Shown here: positions 14,973-21,619 of the stretch, piece after piece
Layout of the letters: the number at the start of each line of letters is the position of its first letter
Numbering within the stretch: position 1 is the first letter of the stretch
Assembly: GCA_018896595.1 (NCBI GenBank)
Contig: JAHIME010000013.1
Span: 1-21,619, forward strand
Reading direction: 5' to 3'
DNA: 21,619 nt
Origin: Patescibacteria group bacterium
Lineage (GTDB): Bacteria; Patescibacteriota; Patescibacteriia; Patescibacteriales; VMTK01
Program-made: the position numbers and the translations under genes
Notes under the pieces: model-generated
What the model saw: the letters and a program-made list of their open reading frames with translations, nothing else
Told to the model about the DNA's origin: nothing
Databases searched by the model: none

Positions 14973-16688
14973 CTACTCCGCCACTCTGAACACCTCGTCA
15001 ACGCTGGTAATGCCGTCAAGGGCTTTGAGCAAGCCGTCCTGCGCCATGGTAACCATGCCGTTCTTGGCGGATATCGCGCGCATATCATACTCGCTCACAT
15101 TGCCTGACAAAATCAATTTTTCAACTTCGCTGTCCATTGCCATTATTTCATAGATGCCGATTCGGCCTTTATAACCGATGCCTTGGCATTCTTCGCACCC
15201 CTCGCTTTTATAAAATTTCAAATTATTAAAATCAATTTTCTTTTTATTTTCCGCGGGCAGAGCGTTTAAAATTTTCTTCACTTTTTCCATAACCTCTTCG
15301 CCAAGCTTAATCTCCTTCTTGCATTTCCCGCAAACGCGCCTGACTAATCTTTGGCCAAGCATGGCGTTAAGAGCCGGCGCCAGCAAAAACGACTTAACCC
15401 CCATTGATAAAAACCTCGGCACGGTGCCGGCGGCGTCATTGGTATGAATGGTTGATAAAACCAAATGGCCGGTCAAGGCCGCCTGGATGGATATTTCCGC
15501 GGTGTCTAAATCGCGTATCTCGCCGACCATAATTATGTCGGGGTCCTGGCGCACGATAGAGCGGAGCCCTTGGGCGAAAGTGTATTTGTCGCTGGTCTGC
15601 GATTGGTTCACGCCCTGCAGTTGATATTCAATCGGATCTTCAATGGTTATTATCTTGGTTTCAGGATTGTTTAATTTCTTTAAAATCGCGTAAAGAGTCG
15701 TTGTTTTGCCCGAACCGGTCGGACCGGTGGTGATAATCATGCCGTTAGGGCGCTCTACCTCCCGTTTAAGCTGTTCAAAGGCCTGTCCGCGAATGCCCAA
15801 ATCTTCAAATTCCAAACCGGCGGCGCTGGAGCGCAGCAGCCGCATTACCACGCTTTCGCCGAATGCCGTCGGCAAAAACGACGCCCTGATGTCCACTCTG
15901 TCGTCTTTTAAATAAATTGACACGCGGCCGTCTTGCGGCTTGTCGGAAATATTAATTTTTACTCCGGCCAATACTTTTATGCGTGAAATAAACCTTTTCC
16001 AAACTTCTTTGTTTAAAACAGCGGCATCGTGCAATACGCCGTCAATCCTGAATCTTACCTTAATCTCCTTTTCTTCCCCTTCAACATGAATGTCCGAAGC
16101 GCGCGACTTAATCGCCGCCGCCATAACCATCACCACCATTTCAGTAACCTGAACTTTGTTGATCTGCTCCTGCAAATCTTTAAGGCTGGAAAGCCGGTCG
16201 CTGTATTTATTCAGCTCTTCATCATTAATCTTAACGCCTTTTATCGCTTCTTTAGGCATGGGCAATGCCTGATAAAGCTTTAAAGCGAATTCCAAGCTAT
16301 GGTTGGAAATTAAATAAATCGCGCCTTGGCAAAAATATTTTTGTTTCATTTGGCCGAACAAGGCCTGGATTTCTTCGTCATGGGGTTTTGTCGCGGCCAA
16401 ACGTATATTTTTTCCGTCATAAAAAAAACAAACAACAGAAAGCCTTTTGGCGTCTTCTTCCTTAATAAGCGACAATGCTTCCGGGCTAACGGCAAAACCG
16501 ATTAAATTAATATAGGGTATGCCTGATTTGGCCGCTTTTTGCATAGTAAGCCGCTCTATTTCTTTTAACTTGATTTCTTCCTGCTTCTCGGAGAATTTAG
16601 TCTGCGCGCTTTCATCACTCTTAAATTCGCCTCTTGATGAAGCAATTAAGTCTTCAATTGATTGTGTTGATTTATTATCGTCCTGCAT
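14973..16688 (-). CDS. pilB: Type IV pilus assembly / secretion motor ATPase (PilB/GspE)
   Basis: This 571-aa hexameric ATPase powers pilus extension or a related type II system at the inner membrane. After a charged leader (1-45) there is a shortened MshEN-like N-terminal domain (about 50-140). The N2 domain follows with SRASDIHVEGEEKEIKVRFR (195-214). The motor domain has Walker A GPTGSGKT (322-329), the Asp box TIEDPIEY (348-355), Walker B IIMVGE (385-390) and the His box GHLVLSTIHTNDA (407-419). A zinc-binding tetracysteine is formed by C453/C456 and C498/C501, as in GspE/PilB and unlike PilT. All catalytic motifs are intact. No other pilus genes lie next to it in the window, so its partners must be elsewhere. 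The ATG at 16688 sits six bases after a TATGAT box, implying a leaderless message. PilB is preferred over GspE because these small genomes usually carry type IV pili. Confidence 0.93.
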   Translation of the reverse strand: MQDDNKSTQSIEDLIASSRGEFKSDESAQTKFSEKQEEIKLKEIERLTMQKAAKSGIPYINLIGFAVSPEALSLIKEEDAKRLSVVCFFYDGKNIRLAATKPHDEEIQALFGQMKQKYFCQGAIYLISNHSLEFALKLYQALPMPKEAIKGVKINDEELNKYSDRLSSLKDLQEQINKVQVTEMVVMVMAAAIKSRASDIHVEGEEKEIKVRFRIDGVLHDAAVLNKEVWKRFISRIKVLAGVKINISDKPQDGRVSIYLKDDRVDIRASFLPTAFGESVVMRLLRSSAAGLEFEDLGIRGQAFEQLKREVERPNGMIITTGPTGSGKTTTLYAILKKLNNPETKIITIEDPIEYQLQGVNQSQTSDKYTFAQGLRSIVRQDPDIIMVGEIRDLDTAEISIQAALTGHLVLSTIHTNDAAGTVPRFLSMGVKSFLLAPALNAMLGQRLVRRVCGKCKKEIKLGEEVMEKVKKILNALPAENKKKIDFNNLKFYKSEGCEECQGIGYKGRIGIYEIMAMDSEVEKLILSGNVSEYDMRAISAKNGMVTMAQDGLLKALDGITSVDEVFRVAE

Positions 16689-16694
16689 AAATAT

Positions 16695-16723
16695 ATCATA
16701 CCAAAATATCCAAAATAAATAAA
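16695..16723 (-). promoter_or_regulatory. Candidate pilB promoter, predicted leaderless start
   Basis: On the minus strand TATGAT (16700-16695) is preceded 17 bases upstream by a weak TTTATT (16723-16718). The expected start falls on the pilB ATG at 16688, the same geometry as the isomerase promoter at 2068-2096. The -35 overlaps the terminator hairpin of the preceding gene. Confidence 0.4.
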
Positions 16724-16748
16724 GAAGGGCGATGCCTTCTTTATTTTT
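16711..16748 (-). terminator. Rho-independent terminator after the polytopic membrane gene
   Basis: AATAAAGAAGG (16718-16728) pairs with CCTTCTTTATT (16735-16745) around a 6-base loop. On the minus strand the stem is followed by ATTTATTTTG. It lies 20 bases after the stop of the 16768-17763 gene. The T-run on the other side means it could act in both directions. Confidence 0.7.
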
Positions 16749-16767
16749 AATTTCAAATTACGAATTG

Positions 16768-17763
16768 TTATATAATCCTGCTCATCAATCTTACTATCTT
16801 GCTGGAACCGCCCCGGCCCACAAGCTCAATAAATAACCCCGTCCAGGATGATATTTGAAAAACGGCAAGCGCCGAACCCGTAAGAATAATGAGAGCTAAA
16901 ATAGCGGCAATGGCCGTAACCACAACCAGCCAAAAAACAAAAATTGAAGCCAACTTGAAAGAAAATATCGCCAATAGCGCGAAAGGCATCGCTAATGTTA
17001 AAATAACCAAGCTTAAAGTTAGACCGGCAAACAAATTAACAAAAAATAAAATTATTGCCATTTCCAAACTAACTAACCAATTTTTAATAAACAGCCGCCA
17101 CCCCTGCTTGACTGATTCCAAAAAGCCGCTGCCGCGGATCACGACATAAGCCATTGAATATTTTATCATTAAAGCAAAGCCGAGCGCGATAGGCACGAGA
17201 ATTAAAAATAAAATCAAATAAATAAAATTAGCCGTTGCCGCGCCAATCCCGCCGGCCGCCAAAATAATAGGCAAGCTAAGCAAAGAAAAGATTATGAATA
17301 TAACCGCTTTTATCAAAATATTCAAGCCCAGCACAGGCCAAAAATTTTTCATGCCGCTTGCCACGCCGCTTTGGATGCTCATGGCTTTAAGCTTTTTGCC
17401 GGCCATAATATCAGCCGAACTGTTGATTAAAGCGGCTTGCGACACTACCGCCAGCCAAATTAAATACGCGAATAAAATAAGCATCAACAACCCAACGGCT
17501 AACAGCGCGAAAAGCGAAAACGGATCCTCGGACATAATTTTTCCGATATTGGTTAAAGTTTTGCCGCTGAAAACGCCGGTTTCAATAATTCTTTGCAAAT
17601 TAGGAAAAAAATTCCGCGGAGCGCCGCCGCTTAAAATTTGAGACAGCGCCTCGTATTCAACCGCGTTGCCGATTAAAGAAGCGAATAAGCCGAAAAACCA
17701 TAAATATTTATAGCGCCAGGCGATTCCCGCGGCTTGTTTTAAAATTTTACGGTATAGAGTCAT
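16768..17763 (-). CDS. Polytopic membrane protein of unknown function
   Basis: This 331-aa protein has about six strongly hydrophobic segments (roughly 20-36, 82-108, 145-172, 175-200, 235-265 and 272-300) and a short cytoplasmic start, TLYRKILKQAAGIAWRYKYLW. The WRYKYLWFFGLFAS opening and a middle SVKQGWRLFIKNW phrase recall poorly characterised membrane families whose members are often named after glycerophosphodiester-phosphodiesterase membrane domains. No catalytic motif is visible, so I give no function. It has a strong Shine-Dalgarno (AAGGAGG) seven bases from the ATG and its own terminator downstream. A second strong terminator separates it from the GNAT-cNMP gene upstream, so it is probably expressed alone. 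I could not pick out its promoter in the 40-base gap. Confidence 0.75.
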   Translation of the reverse strand: MTLYRKILKQAAGIAWRYKYLWFFGLFASLIGNAVEYEALSQILSGGAPRNFFPNLQRIIETGVFSGKTLTNIGKIMSEDPFSLFALLAVGLLMLILFAYLIWLAVVSQAALINSSADIMAGKKLKAMSIQSGVASGMKNFWPVLGLNILIKAVIFIIFSLLSLPIILAAGGIGAATANFIYLILFLILVPIALGFALMIKYSMAYVVIRGSGFLESVKQGWRLFIKNWLVSLEMAIILFFVNLFAGLTLSLVILTLAMPFALLAIFSFKLASIFVFWLVVVTAIAAILALIILTGSALAVFQISSWTGLFIELVGRGGSSKIVRLMSRII

Positions 17764-17770
17764 ATTTTTT

Positions 17771-17777
17771 CCTCCTT
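17771..17777 (-). promoter_or_regulatory. Strong Shine-Dalgarno (AAGGAGG) of the polytopic membrane gene
   Basis: AAGGAGG lies seven bases before the ATG at 17763 and fixes that start. It contrasts with the leaderless or Shine-Dalgarno-free starts of many other genes in the window. Confidence 0.8.
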
Positions 17778-17812
17778 TAATTTAATAATTAACTGTTAAT
17801 ATTATAACATAT

Positions 17813-17854
17813 AATAAAAAAAACAGCCAAGGCAAATTCGCTTTGCCTTGGCTG
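17813..17854 (-). terminator. Strong Rho-independent terminator after the GNAT-cNMP gene
   Basis: A perfect 13-bp stem (17824-17836 with 17842-17854) closes a 5-base loop. On the minus strand it is followed by an uninterrupted run of T beginning at 17823. It starts six bases after the stop codon of the GNAT-cNMP-binding gene and marks the 3' end of the cyclase-led cluster. Confidence 0.92.
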
Positions 17855-17859
17855 ATGAT

Positions 17860-19179
17860 CTAAATCTCTATTTCAAAAACAAAATCTTTTAACCTTTCAA
17901 CGTCCAATACGGTAATTTCGCCGCCTTCCTCCTCTTTTATCACGCCTGCTTTAAGCAGCTGCGCGATAAACGGCGATAGCTCTTGCTTGGTCGCGCCTAT
18001 CTGCAAAGCGATCCAGCTTGCGGAATGAATTTCTTGGCTGTCATCCACTAAATAATCATCCCACATTTTTTCATGATATAAAGTTACAAGGAACTTTATA
18101 ATATCTTTGCCAATCTTTCCGCCTGCCTCAACGGCAGTAAGCCGTTCATTCATCTCGCGGATGCGTCGGCTCTGGACTAAAAGTTTTTGCGGAACAGAAA
18201 TCGTATCATCTCCCGCATCATAAATACCAACTTCTCTATGGCTGGCAATATGGCTATCAAGCTGGCAAATTCTATCCATCAGAATATTCAATAGCATCAA
18301 AGCTTTTTTGGGATCGTCTAACGTTTTAAACAGTTTTTCTCGCTCTAATACCATTGCCACTGTTTCAATGTTGGCCTTGATAGTCGCACTGCGCCTTGTT
18401 TTGTCTCCGTAAAGCGCCATCTCACCAACGAGATTCCCTGAACCGAGAACAGCTATTCTGTAATCAGTTTGATCCTGGCGCTTTAGCACGCTCACGCTTC
18501 CACGTTTTATAAAAAAAGCGGTATTGCCTAATTCGCCTTCACTGCATAAAATCTCGCCCTGGTTGTAAATTCTTCTTTCGGGGCTTTCGGCAAAAAGAGT
18601 TAATTCCGGAGGCAAAGTTTCTTCAAATAAAACTTCGGCAAAATCCTCTTCTGTCGCGTACATTGGCACAATCCAATTGCCAATCGACTTTGACCAAAAT
18701 TTATCAGCGATTTTTTTAAATCCTAATCTGCTTACCAGCGGCATAATCACGTGATTAATAGTCGCAACCGCGTCTTTGCATCCTCGCTGCTCAATCGCCA
18801 ACGCGGCCAGGAATCTAAAAAGATTTGCCAGCAAACCCTTGCTGCGCCGATAATTTTCATCAACCGCCAGCCACCCAACCGCAAAAAGAGGGCTTTTATA
18901 TCCGCGGCTGCGGCGAAGCGCGTCAATGTTGTAACCATCAGCTAAAGGCAGTCTATTGTTAAAATCTTCCACACAGCGAATTGTGCCGATTGGCTTCCCA
19001 TTTTTATAAGCTACTAAAATAATTGTATGTTTCTCGTCTAAATCAAACTCGTCATTTATCATCCCGCCGGTAAAATTTACATCGGGAAATTTACCGTCTT
19101 GTATCTTACAAACCAAATGCCTTAATCTAAAAACTTCTTCTAACTCTGTTTTTCCCTCTGCCACTTTAATTACTATCAT
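17860..19179 (-). CDS. GNAT acyltransferase fused to CRP-like cyclic-nucleotide-binding and winged-helix domains
   Basis: This 439-aa soluble protein has three parts. Residues 1-180 form a GNAT-fold domain of the autoinducer-synthase/FeeM N-acyl amino acid synthase type: VFRLRHLVC (16-24), DEFDLDEKHTIILVAYKNGK (43-62), PIGTIRC (63-69) and VGWLAVDENYRRSKGLLANL (101-120) as the acyl-CoA or acyl-carrier site. Residues about 190-305 are a cNMP-binding barrel with phosphate-binding cassette GEMALYGDKTRRSAT (252-266). E253 and R263-S264-A265 match the cAMP-contacting pattern of E. coli CRP. Residues about 345-435 look like a CRP-type winged helix: ASWIALQIGATKQELSPFIA (387-406), then a wing around EEGGEITVLD. 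The expected role is cAMP-controlled acyl transfer, DNA binding, or both. It is the last gene of the cyclase cluster, 44 bases after the PlsC-HAD gene, with a perfect Shine-Dalgarno. Mycobacterial Pat/KATmt joins the first two domain types in the opposite order and lacks the HTH. Confidence 0.85.
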   Translation of the reverse strand: MIVIKVAEGKTELEEVFRLRHLVCKIQDGKFPDVNFTGGMINDEFDLDEKHTIILVAYKNGKPIGTIRCVEDFNNRLPLADGYNIDALRRSRGYKSPLFAVGWLAVDENYRRSKGLLANLFRFLAALAIEQRGCKDAVATINHVIMPLVSRLGFKKIADKFWSKSIGNWIVPMYATEEDFAEVLFEETLPPELTLFAESPERRIYNQGEILCSEGELGNTAFFIKRGSVSVLKRQDQTDYRIAVLGSGNLVGEMALYGDKTRRSATIKANIETVAMVLEREKLFKTLDDPKKALMLLNILMDRICQLDSHIASHREVGIYDAGDDTISVPQKLLVQSRRIREMNERLTAVEAGGKIGKDIIKFLVTLYHEKMWDDYLVDDSQEIHSASWIALQIGATKQELSPFIAQLLKAGVIKEEEGGEITVLDVERLKDFVFEIEI

Positions 19180-19185
19180 TTTTTT

Positions 19186-19193
19186 ACCTCCTT
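19186..19193 (-). promoter_or_regulatory. Perfect Shine-Dalgarno (AAGGAGGT) of the GNAT-cNMP gene
   Basis: AAGGAGGT is spaced six bases from the ATG at 19179 and decides that start. It suggests high translation efficiency relative to neighbours lacking such a site. Confidence 0.88.
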
Positions 19194-19223
19194 GCGTATT
19201 AAAATAAAAAGAGCGTATAATTA

Positions 19224-20750
19224 TTAAATCTCCAAAATTTCATACCCGCGCTTCCTGCCGTACGCTTTTAAACTCTTTTTAGGGTTGACCAATGTTTTAT
19301 ACTTAACTAATTTCAGCATCGGCAAATCCTCTTCGTCGTGGCCGTAGCCAAAACTCTGCTTTAAATTGAATTTAAGAATTTTTTCCAATCTTAAAACCTG
19401 CTTGGCTTTGTCCTCTTCAAAACATTTCTCTATGAAGCCGCCGGTATATTTTAATTTGCTTTCTTCCAGGCATAACGACACCCAGTAATCCGCCTCAATA
19501 TAATCAGCGAAGCATTTCGCCAAAGCTCCGGCCATTTTTGTGACTAAAATAATCTTATGGCCCCTTTCCTTGTGGTCTTTGATCAGGGTTCTTATTTTCT
19601 CGTAAATATTGAATTTCAGTTTCTTGTCAAAAATCGCCATTGCCGACTTTTCCAGCCGATGTGACGGCCAATCTTTTAAAATCAAGGTCGCGTTATTGAA
19701 TAAATCTTCTTTTGTAATGGCGTTAAATTCGCTTAACAAATAATAATAAAAAACCGTTAGCAAATATTTTAAGTCAACCGCCCCGGCGCGCCAAAGATAA
19801 ATAATAAAATCCCTTTGGGCGTTGCCGTGGTACAAGGTGTAGTCAATATTGAACAAAACCGCTGTTTTTTCCGGATGTTTCTCGCCGTCCCCGAACGGAA
19901 AATACCTTTTCGGCAATAAGCCAATGATTTCTTTTTTTAATTTTAACGATGCTTCTTGAATAGTCGCTATGTGCTTGACGTAATAATCAACCAAATTAAT
20001 CGGTTCGCCGAAAACCACCTTTATCGTGCCTGAAATAAAACTGTAGCATTTAACTATTATTTTATCAATATCAATAATTCCGACCGGCACGACTTTTTCC
20101 ACCGCCGCCAGCGCTATCCTGGCGGCTCCCGTGTGAAAATACAATAATCTGCGCTGCAATTCAATATGGCCTTCGGGGAAAATTATTAATGAGTGGTTTT
20201 CGCGCAATTCCCTGACCGCCTTCCTGATGGCTTGTTCCGGCTTGTAAGAAGACTTGAATTTTATTTTTTCAAGATTGCTTCTTTGCACGTCAATATATTC
20301 CATTTTCCTAAACCAATATGAAAAGGGGAAGGAAAAGCAGCCCGTGGGAGCGACTAAGGGAATCGCGTCAGGACCTAAAATAAAAATCAGCACCAAGCCG
20401 TCAATGCCGCTTAAATGGTTAGCCGCGTATATCGCTCTTTTTCCCTTTTGAAAATTTCTTTGCCCCTCAATTTTTATCTTCAAGCCCCCTAAAATGAAAA
20501 AATATTTTAAAATAGGCGCGCTCGTCTTCCGCCACAAACCGGCTCTTTTTCTCCTGCCGAGAAATAAGCTTAATAATTCCAAAAGGGGAATTAAAGCGAT
20601 TAAGCCGGACGCGAATAAAAATACGGAAGCAAAACTCCTGATTTTTCTAAAAAAACCAATACTGTCTTCCGCCGCCATTTTTTCCGCGCCGGCTGAAAAT
20701 ACGGCAAACGGTTTTTTTATGTTGTTTTTAAACAGTTTTTCTGTTGGCAT
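19224..20750 (-). CDS. PlsC acyltransferase fused to a C-terminal HAD domain with altered catalytic residues
   Basis: The ATG at 20750 (508 aa) is preferred over the TTG at 20765 because it avoids overlap with the cyclase stop and has GGTGAT upstream. A hydrophobic anchor lies at about 39-65. The PlsC (1-acylglycerol-3-phosphate acyltransferase) domain spans about 85-255 with the catalytic HX4D, NHLSGID (H112, D117), and FPEGH (191-195), where FPEGT is usual. The C-terminal domain (about 295-505) is HAD subfamily IB-like. Motif I reads LFNIDYTLY, so the nucleophilic Asp is Asn301. Motif II is ILVTK (T404) and motif III Lys is K448. Motif IV reads YGHDEEDLPML, with His471 in place of the first Asp. 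The PlsC half should make phosphatidic acid or a related lipid; the HAD half is probably not a normal phosphatase. SerB-PlsC fusions such as those in mycobacteria usually have the HAD first. It lies 4 bases after the cyclase. Confidence 0.85.
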   Translation of the reverse strand: MPTEKLFKNNIKKPFAVFSAGAEKMAAEDSIGFFRKIRSFASVFLFASGLIALIPLLELLSLFLGRRKRAGLWRKTSAPILKYFFILGGLKIKIEGQRNFQKGKRAIYAANHLSGIDGLVLIFILGPDAIPLVAPTGCFSFPFSYWFRKMEYIDVQRSNLEKIKFKSSYKPEQAIRKAVRELRENHSLIIFPEGHIELQRRLLYFHTGAARIALAAVEKVVPVGIIDIDKIIVKCYSFISGTIKVVFGEPINLVDYYVKHIATIQEASLKLKKEIIGLLPKRYFPFGDGEKHPEKTAVLFNIDYTLYHGNAQRDFIIYLWRAGAVDLKYLLTVFYYYLLSEFNAITKEDLFNNATLILKDWPSHRLEKSAMAIFDKKLKFNIYEKIRTLIKDHKERGHKIILVTKMAGALAKCFADYIEADYWVSLCLEESKLKYTGGFIEKCFEEDKAKQVLRLEKILKFNLKQSFGYGHDEEDLPMLKLVKYKTLVNPKKSLKAYGRKRGYEILEI

Positions 20751-20754
20751 ATAA

Positions 20755-21414
20755 TCACCAGGCAATAAATTCGCCGATAACTTTAATGCCGTGATAATCT
20801 TTGATTGCCACGCCTAATTCGTTTAAATCTATATGGCGAATTTTATTGTTAAAATCAGCTTTGCCGCTGATAACATTGGATATGGTCGGGCCCAAGAAAA
20901 TGCCTCCCTTTTTTTCTCTCTCTTCTTTCGCGATTATCTGTTTGGCGGTTTCTTCAATCCTTTTGGCTATATTGACGGAATGGCCGTCAGTATCAAAAAC
21001 CCTCAAAGTGCCTAAATCAACTTCCTGGTCGGCGGCGTTAATATCCTGCTCATAGGCCTCGCCCATTTCCACTTTGCCCGTTTCCAGGCCGATTCTGATA
21101 TGGTAATCGGCGAAAAATCGCTCATGGGGCGGATTAATTCTGCTTTTATCCTTAATTTGCTCAATTTCCCGCATTAGCTTCACGGAAAAATTTACGGCAG
21201 CTTCGGCGTGATTAAAATCCTGATTGTCTTTAAAATAATTATACGCCCCCATGACAATATAACAGCCGTCGCCGGTCGCTTTATTCAGCCAGCCCCATTC
21301 CCCGGCCGCTTCATGCAGATTTTTTTTGATTAATTTTAAAAGAATATTCCTGTCTCTTCTGTATATGCCGTTGCCCACCTGCTTTCGTATCTGGGTTGAT
21401 TGGTGAATATCCAA
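20755..21414 (-). CDS. Class III adenylyl cyclase domain protein (5' end uncertain)
   Basis: Makes cAMP from ATP by the class III mechanism. Numbered from the TTG at 21414 (219 aa), the residues expected for adenylyl cyclases are present: metal ligands D2 (LDIHQST) and D49 (GDG), adenine-recognising K45 and D141 (FDTDGHSVN), and transition-state N148 and R152 (VNIAKRIE). IRIGLETGKVEMG (107-119) is the conserved strand after the dimer arm. The TTG is unlikely to be the true start, because the first core strand, readable in frame as DVWVTNIFLDI, lies upstream of it. The frame stays open to a TAA at 21517-21519 and reads VPLKNYIHPHFIDRAKIGLI, but contains no ATG, GTG, CTG or other TTG. The gene is therefore truncated, frameshifted or started from a rare codon. 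It heads the cluster with the PlsC-HAD and GNAT-cNMP genes, ending four bases before the former. Confidence 0.82.
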   Translation of the reverse strand: MDIHQSTQIRKQVGNGIYRRDRNILLKLIKKNLHEAAGEWGWLNKATGDGCYIVMGAYNYFKDNQDFNHAEAAVNFSVKLMREIEQIKDKSRINPPHERFFADYHIRIGLETGKVEMGEAYEQDINAADQEVDLGTLRVFDTDGHSVNIAKRIEETAKQIIAKEEREKKGGIFLGPTISNVISGKADFNNKIRHIDLNELGVAIKDYHGIKVIGEFIAW

Positions 21415-21519
21415 AAAAATATTGGTTACCCAGACATCTTTAAAGGGAATTAAGCCGATTTTGGCCCTGTCTATAAAATGAGGATGGATATAGTTCTTTA
21501 AAGGGACTGTCGCAAATTA

Positions 21520-21537
21520 AATTGCCGTTAGGCAATT
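21520..21537. repeat. Inverted repeat upstream of the cyclase
   Basis: AATTGCC (21520-21526) pairs with GGCAATT (21531-21537) around GTTA. It sits between the cyclase open frame and the hairpin-terminator at 21538-21560. On the minus strand it follows the T-run of that terminator. Its role is unknown. Confidence 0.5.
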
Positions 21538-21560
21538 AAAAAAGCGGCCGCAAGGCCGCT
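21538..21560 (-). terminator. Hairpin plus T-run upstream of the cyclase (terminator or attenuator)
   Basis: AGCGGCC (21543-21549) pairs with GGCCGCT (21554-21560) around GCAA. On the minus strand a run of T (21542-21538) follows directly, the form of a Rho-independent terminator. No minus-strand gene ends between it and the window edge. It therefore either terminates a gene lying beyond the edge at a distance or attenuates transcription into the cyclase cluster. Confidence 0.65.
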
Positions 21561-21570
21561 AGTTATGCAC

Positions 21571-21608
21571 ATTTTACCATAGAAAAAAGATTAATTTTGT
21601 GCTAAAAT
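21571..21608. promoter_or_regulatory. Candidate divergent extended -10 promoters
   Basis: On the minus strand TATGGTAAAAT (21581-21571) is an extended -10 aimed at the cyclase, with no good -35. On the plus strand TGCTAAAAT (21600-21608) is an extended -10 with a partial -35 TAGAAA (21580-21585) at 17 bases, aimed off the window edge. The 59 bases from 21561 hold no coding region that I can support. Confidence 0.35.
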
Positions 21609-21619
21609 TAAGATATAAA

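Noticed and set aside
1..21619. tRNA genes, rRNA or CRISPR array
   Set aside because: I looked for T-loop GTTCGA-like cloverleaf patterns and for regularly spaced repeats and found none I could support by eye.

Overview
The window looks like a chromosome fragment of an uncultured candidate-phyla-radiation (Patescibacteria) bacterium. This is inferred from gene style, not from a marker gene: AT-rich DNA, short intergenic gaps, a short PilB, MEMO-CapA and MEMO-AMMECR1 fusions, a translin homologue, and short GC-rich palindromes scattered between genes. TGA is used as a stop, so the standard bacterial code fits. I see no rRNA, tRNA or CRISPR array, and no gene-free stretch longer than about 300 bases.

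Layout. (1) 17-1995, minus strand: accessory DNA with a frameshifted small membrane protein, a Bro-N/DinD-like protein and an AntA-type antirepressor, probably of phage or plasmid origin. (2) 2103-6182, plus strand: bifunctional phosphoglucose/phosphomannose isomerase and uvrA, each with its own sigma70-type promoter and separated by a terminator. (3) 6232-9518, minus strand: a tight operon of amino acid permease, YfcE-type metallophosphoesterase and a MEMO-AMMECR1 lipoprotein. (4) 9595-10358, plus strand: an IS110 transposase broken by an internal deletion. (5) 10525-14256, minus strand: a MEMO-CapA membrane-anchored fusion behind a large anchored protein of unknown function. (6) 14340-16688, minus strand: a translin-family protein and the PilB motor ATPase, with a double-hairpin palindromic cassette between them. 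(7) 16768-17763, minus strand: a polytopic membrane protein of unknown function with a strong Shine-Dalgarno and its own terminator. (8) 17860-21414 and beyond, minus strand: a three-gene cluster of class III adenylyl cyclase, PlsC-HAD fusion and GNAT-cNMP-binding-wHTH fusion, closed by a strong terminator.

The best candidate for an undescribed system is region 8. A cyclase carrying the full set of adenylyl-cyclase catalytic residues sits four bases upstream of an acyltransferase whose fused HAD domain has lost two acidic catalytic residues. Next comes a protein joining an acyl-homoserine-lactone-synthase/FeeM-like GNAT domain to a CRP-like cyclic-nucleotide domain and a winged helix. Together they suggest a local cAMP circuit controlling acyl transfer or lipid chemistry and transcription. 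This is inference from domains and gene order. A caveat is that the cyclase 5' end appears to lack a normal start codon, so it may be truncated.

A second theme is that both MEMO-domain proteins (regions 3 and 5) carry export signals, which suggests the domain works outside the cytoplasm here. Initiation signals are mixed: two genes have promoters placed for leaderless mRNA, two have near-perfect Shine-Dalgarno sites, and most have neither.
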